In this document: piece after piece, positions 6,526-13,527 of the stretch | Position numbering within the stretch: position 1 is the stretch's first letter | Layout of the letters: each line of letters begins with the position of its first letter | IMG/VR virus record: IMGVR_UViG_3300017613_000941 | Location: 1 to 34,052 of that record | DNA: 34,052 bases | DNA from: a virus | Reading direction: 5' to 3' (one strand) | Notes under the pieces: model-generated | What the model was told of the DNA's origin: nothing | Seen by the model: only the letters and a program-made list of their open reading frames with translations | Databases searched by the model: none | Program-made: the position numbers and the translations under genes

Positions 6526-6554
6526 TTGACTTATGGAACGCTGTTTAGTATAAT
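6526..6554 (+). promoter_or_regulatory. Sigma70-type promoter P2 with very short leader
   Basis: TTGACT at 6526-6531, a 17-bp spacer and TATAAT at 6549-6554, identical hexamers and spacing to P1. Transcription should start near 6561, so the message begins almost at the AAAGGAG ribosome site (6561-6567) with ATG at 6573. It opens the small-gene cassette that ends at the 8506-8540 terminator. Confidence 0.85.
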
Positions 6555-6572
6555 GGAGACAAAGGAGCGAGC

Positions 6573-6827
6573 ATGAAACTATTCAAACCAAAAAACAGCA
6601 AAGTCAATATTATTAAAGAAATAATCGGTAAGAGAATTGCCGGTTTCACATTTGGGAAAGACGAGAAGAAAGATGACCACATCTATTATATCGTATTGGA
6701 AAATGGAATCAAAATCGGGATTGCGAGAGTAAAAGACGGTAAAGAAATAGCTGTGGATAGGGGCGAGGTTCTTGAAGATGGGACACGCCTATTATTCAGA
6801 TTTATTCTGCCTAAGAAATTCCAATAG
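6573..6827 (+). CDS. Hypothetical protein (84 aa), first gene of the P2 cassette
   Basis: A basic, mainly beta-type protein (HIYYIVLENGIKIGIARV, RLLFRFILPKK), possibly a small barrel. It has no cysteines or membrane helix. ATG 6573 is preceded by AAAGGAGCGAGC at ideal spacing and lies only about 12 bases from the predicted transcription start of P2. Its first five residues and ribosome site are repeated inside the gene at 7082. Family unknown. Confidence 0.65.
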   Translation: MKLFKPKNSKVNIIKEIIGKRIAGFTFGKDEKKDDHIYYIVLENGIKIGIARVKDGKEIAVDRGEVLEDGTRLLFRFILPKKFQ

Positions 6828-6845
6828 GGAGAACAAGGAGCGATG

Positions 6846-7085
6846 ATGAATGAAAAAACAAACATGACAAAAACATTCACATGCGCCCGATGTGGGTATG
6901 TTGGTGAATGCCGACCGGAGGAGGAAGCACTTGCGGAATTAAAAGAGGAGTTCGGGGATATCAGCCCCGACGATTGTGTCGTTGTCTGCAATGATTGTTG
7001 GGAGCTTCTGAGGCTGGTGAATAATCCAGAAGCATTCAAGGCAGCATATAAGCAAAAGGTTGTAGATGCAAAGGAGCAAGCATGA
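6846..7085 (+). CDS. Small zinc-finger protein (79 aa)
   Basis: Two cysteine pairs, CARCG near the N-terminus and CNDC at about residues 48-51, form a likely zinc ribbon; a helical tail follows (FKAAYKQKVVDAKEQA). ATG 6846 is chosen over ATG 6843 because every neighbour in this cassette uses AAGGAG-N5-ATG, and that spacing fits 6846. ATGA overlap with the next gene. The CARCG knuckle is shared with the membrane-anchored protein at 3209. Function unknown. Confidence 0.6.
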   Translation: MNEKTNMTKTFTCARCGYVGECRPEEEALAELKEEFGDISPDDCVVVCNDCWELLRLVNNPEAFKAAYKQKVVDAKEQA

Positions 7086-7447
7086 AGAACTGCAGTTATT
7101 GTAATAAGCCAGCTACTTCACGAGTCATGGGGGTTGTCCCTGTGTGTAATGAGCACTTAAACATGATAAGGAGCGAGAGCATGAAACTATTCAAAACTAA
7201 AGCAAGTCGGAAGATGTTAATCAGTGCCCCATTTTGGGCGTTCCTGTATTGCTATCTGTTTGTCAATTTCGCGATTATTCAGGTTACCATCATAACAGCG
7301 ATACTCTTCCTGGCAATGATTTTATGCGGCTTCCTGTTGGCTTGGGCTGAGGATGGGGATAAAGATGTAGAATATTACCAGATAAATGCAATGGACTCAG
7401 AATCATTTATATCATATTGCCGAGACAATCAAAAGGAGCGATTATGA
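7082..7447 (+). CDS. Two-part protein: zinc-knuckle head plus membrane domain (121 aa)
   Basis: Residues 1-33 hold a CSYC pair and a later CNEH, a probable zinc knuckle. Residues about 45-92 contain two hydrophobic helices (FWAFLYCYLFVNFAIIQVTI, then ILFLAMILCGFLLAWA), ending in an acidic soluble tail. An internal ATG at 7181 has its own AAGGAG site and repeats the start of the gene at 6573, so an 88-residue membrane-only form may also be made. The layout looks like a fusion of two small genes. ATGA overlap on both sides. Function unknown. Confidence 0.6.
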   Translation: MKNCSYCNKPATSRVMGVVPVCNEHLNMIRSESMKLFKTKASRKMLISAPFWAFLYCYLFVNFAIIQVTIITAILFLAMILCGFLLAWAEDGDKDVEYYQINAMDSESFISYCRDNQKERL

Positions 7448-7656
7448 AAATAGTATCACTGGAAAAAATCATACCTTATATCGTGATAATGGAAGACACG
7501 AATAACGAACAAGTAGTTTACAGGAGATCAGGGTTAGCGGTATGGGAAAAACAACGGATGTTTGATTGGGAACGTGTCTATCCGCAAGAACGAGTAAATG
7601 AGCTTGAGAGATTGTTCCAAGATAAAAGAAAAAAAGAGCGGATGTTATCAATATAA
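7444..7656 (+). CDS. Hypothetical protein (70 aa), paralogue of the gene at 3498
   Basis: Aligns over its length with the first part of the 110-residue protein encoded at 3498 (MKIVSL/MKITSI, YIV, YRR-x-G, WE, LExLFQxK) but lacks its helical extension. The start is ATG 7444, with AAGGAG at 7434-7439 and ATGA overlap; the frame is open upstream, but only this start has a ribosome site. It is a short soluble protein of unknown function, present once in each small-gene cassette. Confidence 0.65.
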   Translation: MKIVSLEKIIPYIVIMEDTNNEQVVYRRSGLAVWEKQRMFDWERVYPQERVNELERLFQDKRKKERMLSI

Positions 7657-7667
7657 GGAGTAATAAT

Positions 7668-8147
7668 ATGTCACAAAAAGAATCTAACCCAAAGCCTAAA
7701 GGGATAATTAAGCCGACACCTCCACCAGCGCCACCGATGCCGAAACCAAAAGAACAAGACGAATTGACAAAAAGACTTGTCGAGGAACTTGAAGCGGGGT
7801 CGCCGTTCATTGGTGATCTTTTGACTCAGTATATGCTGGACAATGGGGTGTCGTGGACAGAAGATGAAGCCGCGAAATACGAGGCGATATTGAAAGGCAT
7901 CCAGGGGCAATTGTCCAGGGAAGAAATGGTTGATATCTTGCGAGGCAGAGAGCCGACTACAGCAAAAAATTGTTATCACTGTGGCAACGAACCAGGTATG
8001 GAAGGTGGCGGGGCCGATTCGTTTATCAAACCGAGAATGATGAACAAGGACAAACATTCCGTCATGTGCTTTAAGTGTGGCATGAAGGGGCCAGAGATGG
8101 ACACAAAGCGCAAGGCGATTGAGGCGTGGAATAAGATCGGAAAATAA
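7668..8147 (+). CDS. Lar-type restriction alleviation protein with Pro-rich N-terminus
   Basis: The C-terminal 60 residues (100-159) match the Lar restriction-alleviation zinc domain: CYHCG at 102-106, MCFKCG at 133-138 and the signature GPEMDTKRKAIEAWN at 141-155. Lar proteins of lambdoid prophages modulate type I restriction so that unmodified DNA survives. The N-terminus is a Pro/Lys linker (IKPTPPPAPPMPKPKEQ) followed by a helical segment (about 30-95) not found in minimal Lar proteins, making this roughly twice the usual length. AAGGAG precedes ATG 7668. It is the largest gene of the P2 cassette. The domain call is good; anti-restriction activity is inferred. Confidence 0.75.
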   Translation: MSQKESNPKPKGIIKPTPPPAPPMPKPKEQDELTKRLVEELEAGSPFIGDLLTQYMLDNGVSWTEDEAAKYEAILKGIQGQLSREEMVDILRGREPTTAKNCYHCGNEPGMEGGGADSFIKPRMMNKDKHSVMCFKCGMKGPEMDTKRKAIEAWNKIGK

Positions 8148-8157
8148 CGACCGTTGA

Positions 8158-8233
8158 CGTGGCAACACCCACGAAGATCTTTCTAGCTCCATATAGAAGA
8201 TGATATCACATAGCCCCGGCGGTCGGGCCGGGG
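8158..8233 (+). ncRNA. Structured non-coding segment with three consecutive hairpins
   Basis: The gap 8148-8258 between the Lar gene and the next small ORF folds locally three times: 8158-8162 with 8169-8173 (CGTGG/CCACG), 8177-8185 with 8194-8201 (one bulged base), and a GC-rich stem 8214-8220 with 8227-8233 (CCCCGGC/GCCGGGG, six-base loop). No T-run follows the last stem, so it is not a standard terminator. It may be a regulatory leader or processing element for the ORF at 8259. Confidence 0.4.
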
Positions 8234-8258
8234 TATCTTGAAAAGGAGAACGTAAACT

Positions 8259-8369
8259 GTGCTGGTTGTTATCTGGATATTAGTCACGATTGTCTTTTTT
8301 TTCTTATTAGGATTAGATATTGGCCTGGTTATCCGAAAAAGAAGGGAGAAAGTATCATGGATAGAGTGA
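8259..8369 (+). CDS. Tiny single-pass membrane protein (36 aa)
   Basis: GTG 8259 with AAAAGGAG at 8241-8248 opens a 36-codon frame. Residues 2-25 are strongly hydrophobic (LVVIWILVTIVFFFLLGLDI), followed by a basic cytoplasmic tail (RKRREK). Such a profile is very unlikely by chance next to a good ribosome site. It lies just after the hairpin-rich segment and overlaps the next ORF by 13 bases. It could act on the host envelope or in superinfection exclusion; nothing in the sequence fixes the role. Confidence 0.55.
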   Translation: MLVVIWILVTIVFFFLLGLDIGLVIRKRREKVSWIE

Positions 8370-8575
8370 CAGGGAAATTGAAAAAACTCACTAAGGAAAC
8401 AGAAATCAAAGCTACTATTCTCATTACTAGGCAATTCAGAATCAGAATATATATTGCCCAAATTCTGTTTAAGATGGCGGCATGGGTTCTGGCTGTTCCT
8501 CCATGTCCCCGGTTAGCGCCGGGGATTTCTTTGTTTGATATCATATATCCCAAAAAAATACTTGACAGCCTATAA
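8357..8575 (+). CDS. Hypothetical basic protein (72 aa) reading through a terminator
   Basis: ATG 8357 follows GGGAG at good spacing and overlaps the tiny membrane gene. The N-terminal half is basic and amphipathic (MDRVTGKLKKLTKETEIKA), then a hydrophobic stretch (IAQILFKMAAWVLAV). The last 25 residues are encoded by the terminator hairpin at 8506-8525 and the -35 box of promoter P3, which is odd for a conserved gene. It may be a real gene truncated by recombination at this junction, or a frame that only looks coding. Confidence 0.4.
   Translation: MDRVTGKLKKLTKETEIKATILITRQFRIRIYIAQILFKMAAWVLAVPPCPRLAPGISLFDIIYPKKILDSL
8506..8540 (+). terminator. Intrinsic terminator ending the P2 cassette
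   Basis: TCCCCGG (8506-8512) pairs perfectly with CCGGGGA (8519-8525) around a six-base loop, followed by a T-rich tract (TTTCTTTGTTTG). It lies directly before promoter P3, so it separates the small-gene cassette from the structural operon. Confidence 0.7.
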
Positions 8576-8590
8576 TATCCCCCTTATTTT
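8562..8590 (+). promoter_or_regulatory. Probable late promoter P3 for the structural genes
   Basis: Consensus TTGACA at 8562-8567, a 17-bp spacer and TATTTT at 8585-8590, with transcription expected near 8597. A TATAAT at 8571-8576 is only three bases from the -35 box and has no partner at proper distance. Placement between a terminator and the portal gene supports the call. Confidence 0.6.
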
Positions 8591-8604
8591 AAGAATAGGG
8601 GGAT
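8577..8604 (+). promoter_or_regulatory. Hairpin that can mask the portal ribosome site
   Basis: ATCCCCC (8577-8583) pairs exactly with GGGGGAT (8598-8604); an inner TATT/AATA helix can add four pairs. The 3' arm is the portal Shine-Dalgarno (AGGGGGA). A message from P3 would begin near 8597 and lack the 5' arm, whereas read-through RNA would form the hairpin. It is also followed by a T-rich stretch and might act as a back-up terminator. Confidence 0.5.
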
Positions 8605-8612
8605 TTTAATTT

Positions 8613-10889
8613 ATGCCCTTTTTATTTGAAAAACTCCGATCTATCTTTCCAAAAAAAACAGAACTGCCCGCATTAACCGCCCATGACATCGAACTTGCGA
8701 CATATCGCGGAATGGTGGAAGCGAATGAGAAGCTTGCAGCCACAACGAAATCATTGCAACGCTGGCTTGATGGTCGAACCGGGGCTACAGATCAATATGA
8801 ACTTGGTGATGATCCAGGTACAAAGAAGTTGTTGGAGACTCCAAAAGATTGGGCGTACATACCGATAAAATCTATCTCCGATGTGATGATGTCAATTCCA
8901 TATCAGTTGAAAGCTGGACGTGTAATCGCTGGAAAGACCGAGGAACGAATCATAGATCAACATCCGGTTCTTGATCTGCTTGAGAAACCTAACCCTATCC
9001 AAACATACCCAGAGCTATGTTGGGAAACGCAGAGTGATCTATCGACTGCCGGGGATGCTTATTGGTTTGTTCCGCTGGAAGGGCCTGGCCGGACTCCATC
9101 AATGATTGTTAAACTGGGCGCCGGGAATGTCGGCAAAGTAATAAAATTAGACAAAACCAATGAGATTATATCATATCTGTATATGTGGCCGAATGGTAAA
9201 ACAGATTCACTGCCGGCGGAAAATGTGATTCACTTCCACCTGCCGGGTGGGTCCCCACTGAGAGAGATGGCCAGGGCCTTCGACGCCAACACGTACAGCG
9301 TGATCTATTTCAAGAACTTCTTTCAGAACAATGCACGCCCGGATTATGCAATCACGTTCCCGGACGGTTTAGACATCGATGATAAAGGGAAGAAGGCACT
9401 AAAAGATAAGATTCTGAGTCACCATCAGGGCGTAGATAAGAATTTCCTTCCTCTGATATTGGGTGAAAAGGCAGAAATAAAACCGTTAGTATTCTCGCAA
9501 GCTGATTCCAAGATATTGGCAATGTCGGGAATATCCAGGGACAAAATGTTTGCCGCCTATTCGTTTCCTGCCGCAAATGCCGGGCTTGTTGAAGGGCTTG
9601 GGAAGGCGAATGCATGGCAAGCAGACGCTAATTTCAGGAAGATGACTATCGCACCACGGTGCATATTATATTTCGGGAAGATAAATAATGACCTGATAAC
9701 AAAATACATGGCGCCGAGTGGTAATGGCAGAATCTATTTAGGTTACGATAATCCCGTTCCCGCCGACCAGGAAGAAAAACGCGCCCAGGAAAAACATGAT
9801 CTTGAAACTGGCAAAACAACGATTGATGAACTCCTAGAGATTAACGGGAAGAAGCCTATCGGTGGAGAATACGGGCAGATGCGGTTTATGATGAACAGCG
9901 TAAAACCGATTGAGATGTTGAATCAGCCAACTATGCCGATGATGAGCCTGGACGCCGGACAGAAGGAAATGAAGGTATTATCCGAACAGACTGACAAAGA
10001 ATTATGGATCACGGCATCGCAGAGTAAGGAATTATTGAAGCCTATTCAGGAAGAACTATTTAAACGGCACGTCCAACGGTTGAATAAATTTGAGGTTCCG
10101 TTCAGGAAGAAGTTGAAAACGGCGTTAGAGGCACAGGAAAAGCGGATGCTTAGGAATATTCGCGCCCACTATCCAAAGGCACTTGAAGATATCGCCCACA
10201 TAAAACATGACGACAAAGAAATACAGAGCAAGAAACGGCTGAAATATATCCGGGTGAAAGCATCATTCCCGCAAGCCGATCTGATTAACATCCGATCAGA
10301 GATCAGCACATTCGCAGCAATCGGCGATAAATATATCAGAGATATTTTCCTTCACATGCTGGATATGGTCATGGCAGAAATCGGTGGGCATTACCCGCCT
10401 GATCCATCGACGGCAAGAATTGTGAATTGGCTTAAAACCAGGGTTCGTAAATTCTCCGATGAAGTCGTGAAAACGTCGGTGGATGATGTGATGCGGTATG
10501 TTCGGCAGGGGCTTGTTGAAGGTCAATCTGTCGGAGAAGTAACCGAGTCATTGACAGAATTCTTTGAAGGTAAAACGGGTGAGCCGTGGGCCGATTATCG
10601 GTCACGGAGAATAGCCCGGACGGAGATGAACTCATCGGCGAACGCCGGCTCATTGGAAGGATATCGGCAGAGTGAAGTCGTTGCACAAAAGGGTTGGGCG
10701 TCGGCCATTGATGAGCGCACCAGGGATAATGCTGATTTTAGCCATGTGGATGCAAATGGCGAAAGAGTAAAAATAAATAGTATGTTCCAACGCACTGGCG
10801 AACCGTTGGAATTTCCGGGTGATCCGGGAGGGTCGGAAGGGAACATCATAAATTGTCGATGTTCCATCTATCCAGTAATACAACAATAA
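8613..10889 (+). CDS. Portal protein fused to MuF-like head morphogenesis domain
   Basis: A 758-residue fusion. Residues about 20-430 are an HK97-type portal, the dodecameric DNA channel at one prohead vertex (typical features: DWAYIPIKSISDVMMSIP, HPVLDLLEKPNP, a DxAxxVP-like GDAYWFVPLEG, and IHFHLPGGSPL). Residues about 560-755 resemble the SPP1 gp7/Mu gpF minor head domain, with RRIARTEMNSSANAGSLEGY, KGWASAIDERTRDNADFSH and the terminal NCRCSIYP. Most phages encode these as two adjacent genes. A helical charged linker (440-560) joins them. The start is ATG 8613, with AGGGGGA in the hairpin described above. First gene of the late operon, followed by the protease. Confidence 0.85.
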   Translation: MPFLFEKLRSIFPKKTELPALTAHDIELATYRGMVEANEKLAATTKSLQRWLDGRTGATDQYELGDDPGTKKLLETPKDWAYIPIKSISDVMMSIPYQLKAGRVIAGKTEERIIDQHPVLDLLEKPNPIQTYPELCWETQSDLSTAGDAYWFVPLEGPGRTPSMIVKLGAGNVGKVIKLDKTNEIISYLYMWPNGKTDSLPAENVIHFHLPGGSPLREMARAFDANTYSVIYFKNFFQNNARPDYAITFPDGLDIDDKGKKALKDKILSHHQGVDKNFLPLILGEKAEIKPLVFSQADSKILAMSGISRDKMFAAYSFPAANAGLVEGLGKANAWQADANFRKMTIAPRCILYFGKINNDLITKYMAPSGNGRIYLGYDNPVPADQEEKRAQEKHDLETGKTTIDELLEINGKKPIGGEYGQMRFMMNSVKPIEMLNQPTMPMMSLDAGQKEMKVLSEQTDKELWITASQSKELLKPIQEELFKRHVQRLNKFEVPFRKKLKTALEAQEKRMLRNIRAHYPKALEDIAHIKHDDKEIQSKKRLKYIRVKASFPQADLINIRSEISTFAAIGDKYIRDIFLHMLDMVMAEIGGHYPPDPSTARIVNWLKTRVRKFSDEVVKTSVDDVMRYVRQGLVEGQSVGEVTESLTEFFEGKTGEPWADYRSRRIARTEMNSSANAGSLEGYRQSEVVAQKGWASAIDERTRDNADFSHVDANGERVKINSMFQRTGEPLEFPGDPGGSEGNIINCRCSIYPVIQQ

Positions 10890-10902
10890 TCGGGGGTGAA
10901 AT

Positions 10903-12171
10903 ATGTCTGATAATATGAAGCGAATCTTCTCTGAGTTAATCAGGGACAAGGGATCGAAAGATGATCTACCGCGTTTCTGGATCACAACTGACAAGCTGGA
11001 TCGAGATAATGAGATCATTGATCCGAAAGGGCTTGACGTGAAGAACTACAAAGAGACTGGTCTGCCCGTTTTGTACGGTCACGATGCCGGTAAATTTCCA
11101 GTAGGAAAAGGCGTTAGCTTGAAACGTGAAAAGAAAGACGGGAAAAACGGCTGGACAATGGGCGTTGAATTTATGCCGAAGGAAATGAACGAGGAAGCAT
11201 GGAAAGTGGGGCAAATGGTTGAACATGGCTGGATCAAGACCGGCTCTATCCGATTCCTTGTTAAGCCGAACGGCTATATCACTCCAAAGGATGATGATGA
11301 ATGGCGAACCATGTTCACAAAGACCGAGCTTGTCGAATTCTCAATCACCCCGATCCCGTCTAATGTCGAAGCCGGGCGGGTGAAGTCCGTGGATGAGTCA
11401 TTTGATGAGTTCCAGAAATCGAAGGAAAAGACAGCGGACATAACAATCAATGCCGCAGATGCTGATTCATTTGAGAAACACGTTGAAGATAATGGAATAG
11501 ATGAACAGAATTCAAAATTCTTTTACTGCCAGGAAATCAAAATGGATGAGGAAGGTGAAATTGATATATCATACGATCTGAATTCTACGTGTTGGATTGG
11601 TGAATATAAAGGATCGGGTGTTGATGATGGAACTGGCATAGATGCTCCAATAAAATGGTTCATGGATGATTCTGAAAATATTGAATGGCTCCCGTTTAAA
11701 GATTACACAGATCCAGAAAATGTCATAACACTAAGTTGGCTTGGCGACAGCGAAAAAGCCGGGGCCGTTCTCAATGCCAAAAACAAAGCTGATTTAAAAT
11801 CGGCACAAACGGCGATCCAGCGGGTTCTTGATTCTGCCGGAACTGAGGACGGGGACGAGGATGAAGAAGACGAGAAGGATCTTGAATCTGAAAACAATGC
11901 ACTCCGGGCCGAACTGGAAAAGCTGAAAGAGGCTATGGAAGGAAAACATAATATAAATGATGATGACGTATCCGATCCACCGGAAACAATCTTTGATAAT
12001 CTTATCGGAAAAGGCACCCTTCCAAAAGAAGGGCGGGGAGAAAAAACGGATAAATCCGGGCAGATTACTATTGATGAAACCGTGGTGGGAGAACTTGTCA
12101 AAAAGGCCATGCTGGACAAACAAAAAGAGGCCGCCGGGTACGTTAACATAGACAAAGTTTTTAAAGAATAG
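10903..12171 (+). CDS. Prohead protease fused to an inserted domain and scaffold-like C-terminus
   Basis: Residues 1-165 are an HK97-family (S78-type) prohead serine protease: His 60 in VLYGHD, Ser 115 in KTGSIRF, and the Glu 142/145 region before FSITPIPSN. This enzyme trims scaffold and capsid during maturation. Residues about 180-315 form an extra domain of unknown fold (CQEIKMDEEGEIDISYD, WIGEYKGSG, WLPFKDYTDP). Residues about 318-350 are an acidic coiled coil (SENNALRAELEKLKEAMEG), then a disordered, helical tail as in scaffold (delta) domains. At 422 residues it is about twice a protease alone. It lies between portal and capsid as expected. The protease-scaffold reading is strong; the middle domain is unexplained. 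Confidence 0.8.
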   Translation: MSDNMKRIFSELIRDKGSKDDLPRFWITTDKLDRDNEIIDPKGLDVKNYKETGLPVLYGHDAGKFPVGKGVSLKREKKDGKNGWTMGVEFMPKEMNEEAWKVGQMVEHGWIKTGSIRFLVKPNGYITPKDDDEWRTMFTKTELVEFSITPIPSNVEAGRVKSVDESFDEFQKSKEKTADITINAADADSFEKHVEDNGIDEQNSKFFYCQEIKMDEEGEIDISYDLNSTCWIGEYKGSGVDDGTGIDAPIKWFMDDSENIEWLPFKDYTDPENVITLSWLGDSEKAGAVLNAKNKADLKSAQTAIQRVLDSAGTEDGDEDEEDEKDLESENNALRAELEKLKEAMEGKHNINDDDVSDPPETIFDNLIGKGTLPKEGRGEKTDKSGQITIDETVVGELVKKAMLDKQKEAAGYVNIDKVFKE

Positions 12172-12181
12172 GAGAATAATT

Positions 12182-13417
12182 ATGCCTGAAAATATGAAAT
12201 TTGCAACACAAGCCGATCTCGATAAATATATCGAGGATCAGGTGCAAGAGCTTTGGGTTGAGAAAGCCAAAGAAGCCGAAGGCAAAAGCGGCGAGATGAT
12301 GAACAAGGCGTTTGAAATCCTGAATCAAGTCAATACCATGCGGGACAAATCTGAGATCAGGAATTGGGATAAGCGATTCAAGTCGCAAGCCCTGCAATCA
12401 GAACGGTATCGATTGGATTGTTCAAAATGGATTTGCGGACTCGTTCACCCTGAAACCAAAGACCAGGGATACAAGGACGCCGTGAAACGGATTGAGGACG
12501 CTGATGGTGAAGCTGGCACTATCGCCCGTGAGCGGGTCAAAGTCCTGACTGCCGGCGGTGCCGGTACTGGTGCCGAGTTCGTGCCGACCGGATTCAGAGA
12601 TGAAATCTGGATGAGAGTTGGTGCGTACAATGTGATGCGGCAAGTCTCGACTGTGATGCCGGTTGCCGGAAAGATGACATTACCTTCATCTGCAGCCAGG
12701 GCCAACGCATATTACACCGGTGAAAATGTAGCACCGGCAGCCGCTTCCGGTGTCGCAACTGCAAACGCGACACTCGATCCTGAACGCCTTGTAGCCTATG
12801 ACACGTATTCCAAAAAGTGGTTCCTCATGTCGGGAATCGACGTGACACAATTCTTAGCGAAGAAATTCGCGGAGGCGATTGCGTACAAGGAATGTTACCA
12901 ATTCACCAACGGAACCGGGGTTGCAATGCCAAATGGATTCACTGCTGTCGGGTATGCAGCCGTAAGTTCGGTTGCGATGGCCGGCGCAACGCTCGCCTAT
13001 GGTGATCTCATCAGCCTGGAAGATGACCTTGACGCGAAATACTGGCCGTATGCCCTGTATATGTTCAGTAAGAAAGGCTTCACCGAAACCAAGAAACTTG
13101 TTGACACCACCGGGCAACCGATCTGGACGCGGGCCGCCGAGGGCGAACCCGCCCAGGTGAACGGCTACAAGTACGTCGTCAATGAGTGCATCAGTGAGAC
13201 ATACGGAACATCCGGTGCCTATACGACCAGAATCTACTTCGGGGATTTTGAAGCGTATCATATCGGCGACCTGCAAGTTCTCACAATGGGAACTAGCGAC
13301 AGTGCCGGTACTGATGATTTCATCAAGGACAACATCAAGTTGAAAATCGTCAGTTACAATGACGGCCTGCTTTTAGACGAAGCGGCCATCAATTATCTGA
13401 CTGGAGTGCCTTGCTAG
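12182..13417 (+). CDS. HK97-fold major capsid protein
   Basis: A 411-residue capsid subunit. An N-terminal helical, charged delta-like segment (about 1-110: ADLDKYIEDQVQELWVEKAK) is probably removed by the protease. The mature part opens near TAGGAGTGAEFVPTGFRDEI and shows the usual E-loop/P-domain order (RQVSTVMPVAGKMTLPS, YTGENVAPA, AYDTYSKKWFLMSGIDVTQF). The ending KLKIVSYNDGLLLDEAAINYL is also typical of HK97-like capsids. AGGAG at 12170-12174 precedes ATG 12182. It directly follows the protease. It is unusual only in what comes after: a hairpin-rich gap and modification genes rather than connectors. Confidence 0.9.
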   Translation: MPENMKFATQADLDKYIEDQVQELWVEKAKEAEGKSGEMMNKAFEILNQVNTMRDKSEIRNWDKRFKSQALQSERYRLDCSKWICGLVHPETKDQGYKDAVKRIEDADGEAGTIARERVKVLTAGGAGTGAEFVPTGFRDEIWMRVGAYNVMRQVSTVMPVAGKMTLPSSAARANAYYTGENVAPAAASGVATANATLDPERLVAYDTYSKKWFLMSGIDVTQFLAKKFAEAIAYKECYQFTNGTGVAMPNGFTAVGYAAVSSVAMAGATLAYGDLISLEDDLDAKYWPYALYMFSKKGFTETKKLVDTTGQPIWTRAAEGEPAQVNGYKYVVNECISETYGTSGAYTTRIYFGDFEAYHIGDLQVLTMGTSDSAGTDDFIKDNIKLKIVSYNDGLLLDEAAINYLTGVPC

Positions 13418-13438
13418 AAAGGAGCGAACTAATCACCA

Positions 13439-13527
13439 CTACCATTTAGCACTGCTACGTGGTAGACAATAGGCGGGCACCTGTCGGGATTCCAAGATGC
13501 TCCTTGCCCGGCAGACTGCCTGCCGCC
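13439..13527 (+). ncRNA. Two strong hairpins in the gap after the capsid gene
   Basis: The gap 13418-13545 has no convincing gene. Hairpin one: CTACCA 13439-13444 with TGGTAG 13460-13465, inner TAGC/GCTA around a triloop. Hairpin two: 13472-13479 with 13517-13527 (three-base bulge), continuing as CTGTCGGG 13481-13488 with CCCGGCAG 13507-13514, loop 13489-13506. No T-run follows. AAAGGAG at 13418-13424 has no start codon after it. It may be a processing, stability or regulatory element of the late message. Confidence 0.5.

Larger units (their letters stand above)
6562..7195 (+). repeat. Direct repeat of a ribosome site plus start (copies at 6562-6587 and 7168-7195)
   Basis: Both copies read AAGGAGCGA, then GC (first) or GAGC (second), then ATGAAACTATTCAAA. 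The first is the start of the 84-residue protein (MKLFKPK). The second lies inside the gene at 7082 and offers a fully formed internal start (MKLFKTK). The coordinates given span both copies. Confidence 0.85.

Noticed and set aside
7671-8192. 173-codon antisense frame opposite the Lar gene
   Set aside because: Trp/Phe/Arg-rich shadow composition; the + strand zinc domain is clearly the coding one.
8571-8576. TATAAT directly after TTGACA as a -10 box
   Set aside because: Only three bases separate it from the -35 box, and no -35 lies 17 bases upstream; the TATTTT at 8585 fits better.
11703-12155. 150-codon antisense frame, Ser-rich
   Set aside because: It is the complement of the acidic coiled-coil part of the protease-scaffold gene; low complexity and no start signals.
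12854-13276. 140-codon antisense frame within the major capsid gene
   Set aside because: Shadow of a confident HK97-fold capsid gene.
13472-13527. tRNA-like fold
   Set aside because: It forms one long irregular stem, with no anticodon arm, T-loop consensus or CCA-like end.
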